Notes: generated from the sequence alone by a model not told the origin. 64,000 nucleotides of DNA from Mesotaenium endlicherianum (GCA_009602735.1 WELA01006598.1:28716-92715), one strand, 5' to 3'. Shown: positions 11,163 through 23,331, counted from the stretch's first letter. Program-made: numbers and translations.

Positions 11163-12344
11163 ATGAAGAATGGAGACCTCACTGGTAAGTTGGCTCATTG
11201 GGCTCTTAAGCTGCAAGAGTACCAAATGACGGTGGTACACAGAGCAGGAGTGCTCAACAACGACGCCGATGGACTCAGCAGGAACCCAGACCCATCTTCA
11301 GACGACAGAACAAGAGCTCGAGAGGACAAAGATCCGAGCAGCCCAGCAGAGTTGGTGGCCTGCCTAGCCGAAATGGCTGGAATAGTAGCATCAGGTCAAG
11401 CTGAGCCTCTATCCCTGTTCAGTCCAGAGATCTGGAAAGATCAAGCTACTATGCAATGGCTGAAGACGGGAACTCACTTGGAGGGACTATCAGTGCAGGA
11501 GAAGGACCAGGTAAACCATCGAGCTAAAAGGTTTTGCTGCAAACGCAACAAACTTTTCAAAATTGAAGGTACTGGTCAGGAGAAGTTAGTGCCAGAACCC
11601 ATCAGGGAACGAGCTCTTGTGCAGGAAATGCACGAGAACACTGGACACTATGGTGTCAAAAAGACGTATAGTCTTTTGGAACTGTCTTATTGGTGGAGGT
11701 GCATGAAGCAGCAGTGTGAAGATGTGATCAAGGCTTGCCAAAGCTGTGATCGCGTCAAGGCTGGTTCTACACAGCAACATCCACACTTGCAACCTTTGCC
11801 AATCATGGGCCTAGGCTACCGCTGGAGCTGCGATCTCGCAGGTGAGCTACCGCTGTCTAAGCGAGGTAACAAGTATATCATAGTCATGATTGAGCATTTC
11901 TCTAAGTGGATAGAGGTCGTGCCTCTGACTGCTAAGGAGAGTCTAGGGACCGCGGAAGCGCTCCTCAATGGTGTGATTGTGCGTCATGGAGCTCCAGCAG
12001 AAGTGCTGACAAACCAAGGGTCTAAGTTCCAGGGGTCTTTTCAGAAACTCTTGGATAGATGCTTCATCAATCATCGCACTACGTCTAGAGATCATCCGCA
12101 AGCAGATGGTCTGGCAAAAAGGATGGTGCAAACCGTTAAGTCTGCTTTGCGCAAGTTTTGCCTCGAGCATGACAAGCGTGACTGGGATCTGGCCCTGCCA
12201 TGGCTGGTTATAGGTTACAGATTTAGCAAGCAGGCTGCCTTGGCAAATTACTTGCCATATCAGATACTATTTGGCAGAAGTCCAGTAGTGCCCAGCAGCA
12301 TCAAGCAGGAGATTGAACAAGTGAAAGACCTGGACAGCCCTGAT
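11163..12344 (+). pseudogene. A1 RNase H end and integrase (zinc and catalytic domains)
   Basis: The frame begins in the last part of RNase H (VVHRAGVLNNDADGLSR). An acidic spacer follows, then an HHCC zinc domain (HENTGHYGVKKTYSLLEL...CQSCDRV), then the integrase catalytic domain from WSCDLAGELPLSKRGNKYI through HPQADGLA. Integrase would insert the DNA copy into chromatin. The frame is cut by a solo C LTR, with the CTGAT target duplication on both sides, and resumes at 13,070. Confidence 0.85.
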
Positions 12345-13064
12345 TGTAATGAATGAGTATACTGGTTGATATAATATTCATTTAAATAATATAGTTAAAT
12401 AAGTTCAGCTTGCTGAACTCTAGTTAACAATCAGTCTGCTGGACTTTATACTTAATATCAGTTTAATGACTTGGCCGGAAGTAGCAGGCTGAGGTCACCT
12501 TAAGTCAGCTTGCTGACACATTCTTTGACAGCCAGCTGACTTCCGTACGCGGTAGCAGCGAATTGCCTCGACATGCATCTAAGTGTGGTGTGCTAGATGA
12601 ATGGCCAGATGACATCCCTATGATGGATGGCGATTCGGGATGATGGGAGATGGCGGTGGATTTGGTTAACCGAGGTCCTACCAACGTGGTTAACTCCCGG
12701 GTAGGCGGTGCCATCGCACTGACCGTTGAACAGTAAACTCATTCCATGTACATATGCTAGGCATTGCTCTCGAGTTCGGCATTCGGAAACGAGGCCAACT
12801 CTCTTGTACAGCTTACTGAGAGAGATCTGAATCCAAGGCGAGAAGCCATTGATACGCACTGTCTTCTAACCTTGCTTATGTATGAGTTTATTGATTTGCA
12901 TCATCGATGCTAGTTTACTCGCATTTGACTTACGAGTATTATTCCCTGCTAGTGTATTGTCTTTTGCCGTTAAACCAGTTAACGGAAATACCATAAAGCT
13001 TACTTGCTGATATAAAGATCTTTATTAATTGTTAATTGCCTATTTGGTAAGTCGATTCATTTCA
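12345..13064 (+). mobile_element. Solo LTR of family C inserted in A1 integrase
   Basis: 720 bp beginning TGTAATGAAT and ending ATTTCA, matching both LTRs of element C (38,381-39,007 and 47,094-47,829). It is flanked by CTGAT on both sides (12,340-12,344 and 13,065-13,069). The uninterrupted site is seen at the corresponding place in A2 near 49,060. A single LTR with a target duplication is the product of LTR-LTR recombination after insertion of a full C element. Confidence 0.93.
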
Positions 13065-13081
13065 CTGATGAACTGCTAAAG

Positions 13082-13678
13082 GTGATGGTTCGTCGTAAGG
13101 CGTTATTTGAGCGCATGATGGCGGCTGCACTGGACAATCTGAAAATTGCACAGAAAAGAGATACGCAGCGTTACGCCAGGACGCAAGACGGGAGTTACCG
13201 CCTGCAGATGACGCAGATTCAAGAAGGAGACTCTGTCTACCGCAAGCGCCAGACCAAGACCACCATCGACACCAATTCCGGTGCAGTGATCTTACGCGTG
13301 AAACATGCGTTTGACAATGGTGTGTTAGAACTGGAAGGTTCTGATGGTAAAACCATGAGAGACCACGTGCAAAATTGTTCGCTATGCCATTTGCCGAATA
13401 TTGATCCTACGGTTAGGGTTGTGCCCGAGGAATTGGTGCCAGCCACGCCTTGTGCCAGTTGCAAAGTGCTGGATGATCAGGAAGCAATGGTGACTTGCGA
13501 TAAGTGTGGTGCCCGTTGGCACACTTTCTGCATTGGCGAGAAAGAGATTATGGCAGGACAATGGGAATGTCTTGACTGCCTTCCTAAACCCCTAGCCGCA
13601 AGGCTGGAAAAAATAATAGCTTTCAGCAGAAAAGGCAGGGACGCCTCAGCTGAAAGAGAGGGGTGTAAGAGAAATTAA
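13082..13678 (+). CDS. A1 integrase C-terminal domain with PHD finger
   Basis: A 198-codon stretch of the integrase C terminus. Residues 45-95 resemble the strand-rich DNA-binding tail (QEGDSVYRKRQTKTTID, LRVKHAFDNG). Residues 124-166 form a C4HC3 PHD finger: C124, C127, C139, C142, H147, C150, C163 and C166. The conserved tryptophan sits two residues before the seventh ligand (W161). An additional CSLC pair precedes it at 99-102. PHD fingers read histone H3 tails. In Ty3 chromoviruses a chromodomain occupies this place, so the PHD probably has the matching role of choosing target chromatin. The same eight ligands are kept in A2. The stop lies in the LTR, past the polypurine tract. Confidence 0.82.
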   Translation: MMVRRKALFERMMAAALDNLKIAQKRDTQRYARTQDGSYRLQMTQIQEGDSVYRKRQTKTTIDTNSGAVILRVKHAFDNGVLELEGSDGKTMRDHVQNCSLCHLPNIDPTVRVVPEELVPATPCASCKVLDDQEAMVTCDKCGARWHTFCIGEKEIMAGQWECLDCLPKPLAARLEKIIAFSRKGRDASAEREGCKRN

Positions 13679-15214
13679 GGCAAGGCAGGTAATTTTAAAA
13701 TTTTCTGCTAAAGTCCTAGGATAAGAAGACGGTGAGAGCTGGGTGAAGGAGAACGTTGCCCTGAGTACTGGTCATGGTTGTATGGTGCAAGTTCAGGAGC
13801 CCAGGGATGGGTAACCCTGGTAAGGCTTGTCACTGACACACGTGCGAAGATCAATCGACCATGTTTGCCGCACGTGAGAAGGGCCACCGACACATCGACC
13901 AGGACGAAGGCACACGTGCTGAAAGGCTACGCACGTGCCGAGGGACCGACACTGTTAGGAACGACAGCTGTCGCGACTACTATCAGTTTGACGGTGCCAC
14001 ACGCGCAGCGCAAGCTACGGCCACCCAGATACGAAAAGTCAACGTTGACTCACCGACCACTTGACTGATTTCGTCACAGTCAACGGTTATGTCGGCATCA
14101 AGACCACTGGCAAGGGGTCAATGTCAATGTGCCCCACCCCCAAGAATGGGGGAGGTTTTGACAGCATAGTCAGCCGCGAGACTTGAAGTTGGGGATCAGT
14201 GATGAGCCGCCCAGCAGGTACCAAGTCTGGTACTGTGTGACTGGCAAATTAAGCCGGGTCATGGCCGCAATGCCAAGATAGATTACGGCCGCCCGGTTGG
14301 GAATCTTGAGCAGGTGGCATTTGCTTGTACACACCGCTCAGGACTTCTTAGCCATGAGCCAATCAGGCGTGACTGCCAGCTGAGAAGCTAAGCAGCCACA
14401 CGCGACAGTCACGAGGTGTGCATGCATGCTGAGTGACTACGAGTTTGAGTCGAACATGGCTAGGCAGAAGCGACATGCAGCTATGCTTTGTGACTAAGCA
14501 CGGCATTCTCGAAGGATGACGCTGTGTGGTGCCTGCAAAAGGCACGAACCTTGCTTGAGACATGTCATTCACTCTCACGCACTTTTGCCAAGAAGCAGAG
14601 GAAGCAGAAGGAAGGAGAAGAAGGGCGCGAAGAAGAAGAAGGAGTTCCCAAGACCATTGGAGGGCCGAGGCCCCACGCTTCTGCCGACGCTGAAGATTCT
14701 TCTCAGTGTATCATAGATAAGTTAGGATTGTAGGAGTTCCCAAGAGGGAATCTCACTGTTGAAAGCAGGAGGATTGCATAATAGAATCTGCTAGGAGATT
14801 AGCACAGATTCGGCCGAACGCCACAAGTGTGTGTGAAGCAGCCTTAAATTGTTGAGTTGTGTGTTAGTTTCCAAGTTTTCAAAAGTCGCATTCGCATCTC
14901 AAAGAGAGAGAGTAGTATTGACAGATAAAGCTCTCAGTGAAGAACTGAGTGAGCCTAGCCTGGCAGTGAAGAGCTGTCAAGGCGCGGTATTAAGTGAAGA
15001 GCTTGACCCAGGCCAGCATAGACGTATAGTTTCAGAGTTTTGTAAGCTGTAACTTGTGAAAGTTAAGCGAAAGCCTGAAGGGCAATTTTCTCTGAACCTG
15101 ACGTTGTATGTCCAGCTGCTTAGAGTGTGATTTCTCCAAACTACAATTTGCTCGCCTGTGAACCCAAGAACCTTAAGGCATAAAGCATATGTGGAAGTAA
15201 GAGACTTCCGTCCT
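13664..15214 (+). repeat. A1 3' LTR
   Basis: Starts TGTAAGAGAAATTAAGG right after the GAAAGAGAGGGG polypurine tract. It ends where a second LTR of the same family begins (TGTAAGAGGAATTAAGG at 15,215). Shared blocks with 4,690-5,945 and 15,215-16,885 include CATGTTTGCCGCACGTGAGA, the TGCATGCATGC block and the AAGAAGAAGGAG tract. About 1.55 kb. Confidence 0.82.
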
Positions 15215-16885
15215 TGTAAGAGGAATTAAGGCAAGGCAGGTGTTTTTAAAATTTTCTGCTAAAGTCCTAGGATAAGAAGACGGTGAGAGCTGGGTGAAGG
15301 AGAACGTTGCCCTGAGTACTGGTCATGGTTGTATGGTGCAAGTTCAGGAGCCCAGGGATGGGTAACCTTGGTAAGGCTTGTCATCGACATACGTGCAAAG
15401 ATCGATCGACCATGTTTGCCGCACGTGAGAAGGGCCACCGACACATCGACCAGGTCGAAGGCACACGTGCTGAAAGGCTACGCACTTGCCGAGGGACCGA
15501 CACTGTTAGGCACGACATTGAACTCAGGGAAGTTACAAAGTACACAATAATAATATTATAGATAATAGATTATATAGATATACAGAGAATGATAATGAGG
15601 CACATTTAGACTGATAGGTGTTGCGACTGCTGTCCACTTGACGATGCCGCACGCGCAGCACAAGTCACGACTGCCCAGGTACGGGAAGTCAGCGTTGACT
15701 CATCGACCAAAAGACCGAGTTATCTCAATCAGCGGTTATGTCAAAGTCGCTATCACTGTCAAAGTGGTTACGACACGTCAAACCCCACATCGAGGGATGG
15801 ATGGGGATTTGGACGGAGTAGCCAGCCAAAAGGCTAGGAGCCTGGAACCAGCAATGAGCCTGCCCAACAAGTGCCAAGTAAGGTACTGATCAATCGGCTA
15901 TCCAAGCCAAGTACAGCAGGGATGTTGCAGAGGCGTTGTGTGCCACCTCGGCCAAGACCCTCGAGTGACTAGCCACGGCTTGAGCGTTCATCTCAAACAC
16001 TGCCAGCCGCCAACCACAGAGGCATGATTGCCAACTGAAAGGCTAAGCAGTCACGCGCAACAGTCACAAGGCGTGCATGCATGCTGAGTGACAACTTCTA
16101 AAGTTGTTTGAGGGCTGCTAGGTAAGGATGGCACGCAAGCTAGGCGCTGTGACTAACCTGGCATTCTCGAGAGAGGATAATATGTGCTGCCTGCGAAAGG
16201 CACGAAACCTGCCTGAAGCCGCCTCATTTTTGCTCGCATCGTTGTCAAAGAAGCTGAAGGAGCACAGGTACAGAAGGAAAGGAGAAGAAGGAGCGCAAAG
16301 AAGAAGGAGTTCCCAAAGCCACAGAATAGCCGAGATGCCACGCTTCTGCCGACGTTGGAAGATTTTTTCTCAGTGTATCATAGAAAGATTAGACCTCAGA
16401 ATTTCCCAAGAGGAGATCTCGCTGGTAGAAAGTAGAGAACTGCGGAATAGAATCTGTTAGGAGATTAGCACAAATTTGGGTCAAACACCACAAGCGTGCA
16501 AAAGTCACTTAAAATGGTGAGTGCTGTGTCAATTTCCAAGTTCTCAGAAATCTCAAGTGTCGAATTGCTGATAGCAAGAGGAGCATTAACAAGTAAAGCT
16601 TTCAGTGAAGAACTGAGTGAGCCCAGCCAAGCAGTGAAGAATTGTTAAGGCGCGGTGTTGAGCGAAGAGCTCAGACCAGGCCAGCATAGATGTGCAGTTT
16701 CAGAGTTTTGTAAGTTGTGACTTTGTGAAAGTTAAGCAAAAGCCTTGAAGGGCGAATTTCTCTGAATCTGGCATTGCCTGTTAAGCTGCTTAGACGTGAT
16801 TTTTGTAAACTACGAACTTGTTCATTCTGTAAACCCTCAACTTGGGCGAAAGCCTGTGTGGAAGTAAGACGCTTCTGTCCTACTT
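15215..16885 (+). repeat. A2 5' LTR
   Basis: Opens TGTAAGAGGAATTAAGG and follows the same block order as 13,664-15,214. It has an extra AT-rich block at about 15,510-15,620 that recurs at 3,930-4,030 and 50,560-50,640. The end near TTCTGTCC is approximate, since no canonical CA end or obvious initiator-Met primer site follows. Confidence 0.72.
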
Positions 16886-16902
16886 CTGAGAACTTCAGTT
16901 GA

Positions 16903-17346
16903 TTGGTTCAGGTGAACAAGAATTCCCAAGCCAGTTGGAGATTGAGGCCTGTGAAGGCTGCCGGTGTTCAACCTAAAAGGGGACCCGAAGAAATTCACCT
17001 GTATATGCGGTTGAGGAGTGGAAGACTCTACCACCCTGTGGAGCCTGCAGAAGGTTTTGACTCTAGCCAGAGTCCACGAGGAAGTGAGACGTCTGAGAAT
17101 ACTGACAACCGGTGGAGTGAGCAACCGTCGACAGACGAGTCTCGTCATATCTTCGCAAGCGGTGAGAACTTGGATAACACACAAGTCTTTGCACCAGATT
17201 TGCGCAAAGAGCAAGACGTGTGGGGTAGAGTCAGTGGGTCCTGGTCACCGTTCAAAATGGCCGGTGATGATCGGGATGAAAATCCTAAGTTCAAGCTGTT
17301 TGCAAAGTGTTTTAGCGGACGAACCAGTGGAAACGGTCTCACTTTC
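16903..17346 (+). pseudogene. A2 leader / gag N-terminal stretch, interrupted by element E
   Basis: An open frame follows the LTR (VQVNKNSQASWRLRPVKAAG and onward) and is cut at 17,346 by element E. No domain is recognised in it, and it has no obvious ATG start. It belongs to A2 by position; I infer it is the N-terminal part of gag. Confidence in coding is low to moderate. Confidence 0.4.
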
Positions 17347-18087
17347 TGTAAGGTCATAGGTTTATAAAGTGCATTTTTGAGTTTCATGAAAGTATGTTTT
17401 GATTATGTATTAATGTAGAGTGCATTTTTGTGGTCATTTTGATATAAAGTTCATCAAATTTAGTCAAGTATTGAGAGAGTTACGGATTTCTGAAGTTTAA
17501 TTAGTTTCGAGGTCGGTTGACGACTGTCTTTAATTCGCGGTGAGCGCGACCGTCGGATTGACCGACAGTGTCGAGCAATCTGGCTCGTTAGTGTGAACTC
17601 GAACCTTCACGTAAGTTCCGCTGACGCGGAGCGCCGACTAGGTCAATTTACCTAGAAGTTTCGGTTTAGCCCAGCACGTCTAAGATTGAATATTCTAGTA
17701 TTGACGATGCATGTATGTGGACGTCAATTCAACCCGACACGTCAGATGAGACTGATCTGGCTTACTCACGAATATTCTAGAAGGGACGATTTGACGAACA
17801 CTTAGGAAAACCCGTAGCTTCCTCCTAGGAAGGAGCAGTTAGGCAGAAAATTATAGGCATAACTTCTTTGTTTCTTATCAGCTTTCACTTCTGTAAATTT
17901 CTACGGGTTTGTAATGACAAAGGCCTTTCATCCTACACCATTTGTGAGCAATTTCTTGTCACTCAAAATGTCAAGTAATTTTCCTAAGCTTTCTTAGCAA
18001 TATGCCGCTGCACTCTTTAGTATGATTGCAACTAGTTCCTTCCCTCGTGAGTTACTACGCTTCCACTAGGGCACTCTGCCCCTTTCA
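17347..18087 (+). repeat. Element E 5' LTR
   Basis: 741 bp, TGTAAGGTCATAGG...CCCCTTTCA. It matches 23,319-24,061 along its whole length and is followed by the primer site. Confidence 0.92.
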
Positions 18088-18102
18088 TCTGGTATCGGAG
18101 CT
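18088..18102 (+). promoter_or_regulatory. Primer-binding site of element E
   Basis: TCTGGTATCGGAGCT directly after the LTR. TGGTATCGGAGC is an initiator-Met-type primer site. Confidence 0.8.
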
Positions 18103-18124
18103 GGGCTAGTTTGCATATTATACT

Positions 18125-19183
18125 ATGGAGTCGCAGCCGGCAGTTGGAGGAGGCGAACATGTCGAGCATATTGAGCGCGCAGGGCAGCAGGTAGCACCAA
18201 CGATGACTAGAGAGCAACAAGAATTGCAGGCGACACTAAGGCAAATGGCAAATGCAATTGGAGGAGAAGTCTATGCCCAGTTTCAACAAAATATGCGCGC
18301 GGAGGTGGAGAGAATGGTGCGAGTTGTTGTTGACAAAGCCGCTTTGACGAGTTCGGCACCTGCACCCGTTGTGCCACAGATTCATGTTAATCCAGTGGTG
18401 CAACCAGTTATTCCACCCGCATCAGGAGTCCGTGCGCCTAAGCCTGAAAGTTATACAGGTGAGCGTGGATCGCCGCCTATTCAACAGTGGATTTTTGGAG
18501 TGAAGAAGTTTATGGAGTATTCTGCGCTCACGCCCGACAGGCAAGTCGGCTTTGTCATAACTTTACTGCAGAAGAGTGCTGGAGCTTGGTATGAGCGATA
18601 GGAGCAGCTGTCTGGAGTTCCTGCTACTGTTGATCAGCTATTTGAAGGCTTGAAGAGGCAATTTCAACCTATTGCACCCGAGGCTACCGCTCGAGATCTA
18701 TTGGTGCGCCTTCGTCAACGAGGAAGCGTTCAGGAGTATGTATCGCGCTTCAACGAGCTGGTGCTTCAATGTCCATCCATGCACGAGTCGGAGATGATGG
18801 ACAAGTTCAAGAGAGGACTCAAGCCAACTGTGGCCAAGGAAGTGGCGCTCAAGGACCCTACCAGTCTTGGAGAAATGATGGCATTGGCAACAAGGGTCGA
18901 CGCTGTGGAGTATAGTCAGTGGCAGTGGGGCAGCCACAACTTTGGAGGATATCGACATTTTGGACCTCAAGCGCCAAGCACGAGTGTTCAAGGTCCAGTA
19001 CCTATGGAGTTGGGACTTGTTCAGAACCAGCGCAGGCAACAAAATTACAAGTCGAGAGGACCCTGCTATAATTGTGGCAAGCTTGGACATATGGCTCGAG
19101 ACTGTCATGTAAAGGCGAAGCAACCTCAACAACAGGAAAAAGGAGGACACCAGGAAGTTGTTCTGGGGTGTCTACTGGCGTGA
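18125..19183 (+). pseudogene. gag: Element E gag
   Basis: Starts MESQPAVGGGEHVEH a few bases after the primer site. It continues through a retrotransposon-gag domain (PESYTGERGSPPIQQWIFGV, SVQEYVSRFNELVLQCP) to a CCHC zinc knuckle, CYNCGKLGHMARDC. It would form the particle shell and bind RNA. Broken at least once. The gag of element G (right part of the window, minus strand) starts almost identically. Confidence 0.85.
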
Positions 19184-19199
19184 AGACGAGAACTCACAA

Positions 19200-19720
19200 G
19201 GAGGTTATCCCCAGGAGCCTGCCGAGAAGCAAAGGACGAGACGTTGACAAGCCTATCATCGTGGAAGGAGTAGTCGACGGCAACAAGGCAAAATGTATGG
19301 TCGACAGTGGCGCAAGTGCAAATTTTGTGCACAAGAAGCTGGTGAAACAGTGGCAAATCCCTGTGCAGTAGCATCATGAGCCTGAGGAGGCAATTTTGGC
19401 GAATGAACAGAGACTCAAGTGTGGTGCACCTACGGAAGCTGTTCACGTGGAAGTAGCGGGGCACCAGAATACTGAAGTTATGGAGCAGGCAGAATTAGGT
19501 CACCATGAGGTGATATTGGGCCGACCATGGCTAAGAGAAGCCAACCCTCAAGTGCACTGGAGCACAGGACAAGTGAAGGTCCAAGGGCGTGATGGTCGAA
19601 TGGAGACAACGAAACAGGTGGAGGTAGATACGACCACAAGTAACTGTCTTCTGTCGAGCCTGCAAATTAAGAAGCTATGCAGGGCGAATCAGGTGAAGGA
19701 GATGTACCTTGTTTTAGTGG
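19200..19720 (+). pseudogene. Element E protease region
   Basis: An aspartic-protease signature is visible (KCMVDSGASANFVHKKLV), followed by GHHEVILGRPWLREANPQV, the usual C-terminal motif of retroelement proteases. It would cleave the gag-pol polyprotein. Broken. Confidence 0.8.
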
Positions 19721-19899
19721 CCCTGGCCAGGTCATCAGATCGAGCAAGCGTGAATCCTAACAGCCTGGGCGAATGTACATCGCCGGAGGAGCAAGTAGTG
19801 GTGTCTTATCCCCTTGCTCAGAAGGAGCAGAGCCCAACTGCTCAAGAGAAGAAGCCTGCTGAGATGCCTGCCCAAATGAAGGCGCTGTTGGAGGAGTTC

Positions 19900-21230
19900 A
19901 AGTGCGTGTTTCCTGAGGAGCTACTTGCAGGATTACCTCCACAGAGAGCTATGGAGCACAAGATTGAGTTGGACCAGGGAGCAAGCCACCAGTGAGACTC
20001 GCCTATCGTCAATCGTTTGCGGAGTTGGACGAGTTGAAGAAGCAGCTGACAGAGTTGTTGGAGAAGGGATTCATCCGACCCAGCGAGTCTCCATTTGCAG
20101 CGCAGGTCTTATTTGTGAAGAAGAAGGATGGGACTATGAGGATGTGTGTCAACTACCGGGCTCTCAACAAGGTCACCATCAAGAACAGGTACCCACTTCC
20201 ACGAGTGGACGATTGATTGACAGGCTTGTCGGGGCAAAGTATTTCTCGAAGATCGATTTGAGGAGTGGCTATCACCAGGTACGGATTGCGGAAGGAGACG
20301 TTCAAAAGACTGCTTTCAGGACTCGTTATGGATTATTCGAGTTCACAGTCATGCCTTTTGGATTGACTAATGCACCTGCTACATTCATGGGACTCATGAA
20401 TAGTATCTTCAGACCCTATTTGGACCTGTTTGTGGTGGTATTTTGGACGACATCGTGATGTATTCGAAAACCTTGGAAAAGCATGTGGAGCACCTGAGGA
20501 AGGTGTTGGAGGTCATGAGAGATCAGAAGCTGTATGGGAAGATGAGCAAGTGCGACTTCTGTCTCAAGGAAGTCGAGTTTCTTGGGCTCATAGTGGGAGC
20601 TGAAGGAGTCAAGGTGGAGCAGAAGAAGGTGCAAGCAGTCAGAGATTGGCCGGTGCCTGCTGATATTCATCAACTCGGGAGTTTCCTCCGCATGGCAAAT
20701 TATTATCGACGTTTCATTGAAGGAGTTGCCAAGGTGTGTGCACCGCTCACGGACATGTTGAAGAAGCAGGAGAAGTGGCTATGGGGTGACAAGGAGCAGC
20801 AAGCATTCGAGAAGATTAAGGAGTTATTGACACAGGCACCTGTGTTGCCAATCGCCAGCCTTGAACTTCCTTTCACCATCATCACGGACGCATCAAATTT
20901 TGCAGTGGGAGCCATTCTTCTCAAGGACCAGGGTAAAGGATTGCAGCCTGTGGCATATGAGAGCAGGAATTTGAGGCCTGCGGAGCAGAACTATGCAGCA
21001 CAAGAGCGGGAGATGTTGGCTATTATCCAGGCTTTGAGGATTTGGCGATTTTATGTGGACGGACGGAAGGTGTTCATCAAGACCGACCACAAGAGCTTGG
21101 AGAAGTTTATGACGCAACCAACATTGACACCAAGACAGGCAAGGTGGATGGAGTTTCTGCAATAGTTCGACCACAAGATCGAGTACTTACCTGGGAAGAT
21201 CAACCCTGCAGACGCTTTATCCAGGAGGTG
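19900..21230 (+). pseudogene. Element E reverse transcriptase and RNase H
   Basis: RT motifs appear in order: [39 protein letters not shown] and [18 protein letters not shown]. Next come MANYYRRFIEGVAKVCAPL and RNase H motifs (FTIITDASNFAVGAILLKDQ, FIKTDHKSLEKF). Together they copy RNA into double-stranded DNA. Several breaks. Confidence 0.85.
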
Positions 21231-21239
21231 TGACCTTGC

Positions 21240-23331
21240 AGCTGTCTCAGTCATCAAGGAGAATACGGACATCAAGGACAAGCTTCAAAGAGGTTATGAG
21301 GAGGATCCAGAGTTTGCTGATGGTGGAGCAGCTGAGTTCAACGCGAGTATGCAGAAGAAGGACGGCATATGGTATTATGGTGATTCCAACAGAGTGGTGG
21401 TACCTGACATCAAGAAGCAACGAGACTTACTACTTGCGGAGCATCATGACTGCTTATATGCTGGCCACTTTGGAAGCGAGAAGACGGCAAGCGTGCTGAA
21501 GCGGGAATACTACTGGAGAAATATGGACAAGGACATCGAGGAGTGGATCAGGAGTTGCGATGCGTGCCAGAGAAACAAGACACCAAATCAAAAGAAGAGA
21601 GGTACATTGCAGCCCCTGCCTATTCCAGAGTATCCTTGGGAGCAGATTGCTATGGACTTTATCACATCTTTACCTGTGAGTGGTCAAGAACACGATGCAG
21701 TTTGGATTGTGTCTGATTGACTTAGCAAGATGGCACACTTCATTCCCACGAAGGAGACTTGTATGGCAGCGGATGTGGCACGGCTTCTTTGATCATATTT
21801 TCAAGCTACATGGGTTGTCGAAGGTGATTATTTCATGTCGGGATCCAAGGTTTACTAGCAGCTTCTGGCGGACATTGTTTACTTTGATGGGGACCAAGCT
21901 GACTATGAGCACTTACTATCATCCTCAGACAGACGGGCAGAGTGAGAGGCTCAACAGAACTCTGCAAGAGGTGCTCAGGAGTTTCACTATGGAGGACCCT
22001 TCAGAGTGGGACAAGAAGCTGCCAAGGTTGGAGTTTGCCTACAACAACAGCATGGAGGGATTGACCAAGCAGTCACCATTTACCATGATTTATGGGAGAG
22101 AACTATATCATCCAGGGAACATCTTGTTGGAGAAGACCAAAGAGACTCAGGTTCCTATTACACAAGCGTTTATGGAGCAGATGGCCAAGACTTGGGATTT
22201 GGCGAAGACGTGTATTCAAAACGCACAGGAGGAACAGGTCAAGTATGCCAACAAGCACAGGAGGCAAGTGACATTCCACGTGGGCGGCAAAGTACTCTTG
22301 ACTCAGCAAGATGGCACACTTCATTCCCACGAAGGAGACTTGTACGGCAGCGGATGTGGCACGGCTTCTTTGATCATATTTTCAGGCTACATGGGTTGTC
22401 GAAGGTGATTATTTCATATCGGGATTCAAGGTTTACTAGCAACTTCTGGCGGTCGTTGTTTACTTTGATGGGGACCAAGTTGAGTATGAGCACTTCCTAT
22501 CACCCTCAGACAGACGAGCAGAGTGAGAGACTCAACAGAACTCTGCAAGAGGTGCTCAGGAGTTTCACTATGGAAGACCCTTCAGAGTGGGACAAAAAGC
22601 TACCAGGGTTGGAGTTTGCCTACAACAACAGCATGCAAGGATCCACCAAGCAGTCACCATTTGCTATGGTTCATGGGCAAGAAGTATATCACCCAGAGAA
22701 CATCTTGTTGGAGAAGGCCAAGGAGACTCAGGTTCCTACTACACGAGCGTTTATGGAGCAGATGGCCAAGACTTGGGACATGGCTAAGACGTCTATACGG
22801 AAGGCACAAGAAGAGCAGGTCAAGCATGCTAATAAGCATCGGAGGGAAGTGACATTCCATGTGGGCGACAAAGTACTCTTGTCCACAGAGAACCTACCTT
22901 TCACAGGCAAGAGGAAACTGCGGGCACGGTTTACAGGTCCCTTTGTAGTGCTCAAGCAGGTGAATCCAGTGGCCTCCAAGTTGGAACTTCCTTCAGGCTG
23001 GCGTATCCATGATGTGTTCCATGTCAGATGTTTGCGACCAAACGTTGACCCGAACGAAGGACATCCAGGACGACTACCCACACCGCCCCCACCGGTTGAG
23101 ATCGATAACGTATTGGAGTACGAAGTGGAGGCGATTGTCGGCGATCGACGAGTCAAGCGAGGTCAACGACTTGTTCAAGAGTATCTGGTCAAGTGGAAGG
23201 GCTACCATGCGCACGACAACACTTGGGAGCCAAAGGCCAACTTGACTCATTGTAAGAGTAAGTTGAGACGTTATCTGCAGAATGCGTCGAGGACGTCGCA
23301 TCTTGAGGAGGGGGATGATGTAAGGTCATAG
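21240..23331 (+). pseudogene. Element E integrase (tandemly repeated segment) and chromodomain
   Basis: HHCC zinc domain (HHDCLYAGHFGSEKTASVL, CDACQRNK), catalytic domain, the VGDKVLLSTENLPF tail, then a chromodomain at about 23,110-23,260 (YEVEAIVGDR, YLVKWKGYHAHDNTWEP). The part of the catalytic domain starting [12 protein letters not shown] is present twice, at about 21,722-22,302 and 22,303-22,885. The period is about 581 bp. Broken. Confidence 0.85.

Larger units (their letters stand above)
10289..13663 (+). mobile_element. Element A copy 1 (A1): pol half, broken
   Basis: The frames read as RT (from mid-domain), RNase H, integrase and a C-terminal PHD finger, in that order. They are followed by a GAGAGGGG polypurine tract and the A-family LTR at 13,664. 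Gag, protease and methyltransferase are not present on this side. The left edge is exactly the right end of element B, and the first bases (GGATCTTTGC) match 30,021 onward in A2. A solo LTR of family C interrupts the integrase. Roughly four breaks apart from these insertions. Confidence 0.85.

Noticed and set aside
10289-13663. A1 as the right half of a simple element whose left LTR is at 3,900-5,945
   Set aside because: The joints at both ends of element B do not share a target duplication, and the bases beside it come from two different places in family A. A plain insertion of B into A1 cannot explain this.
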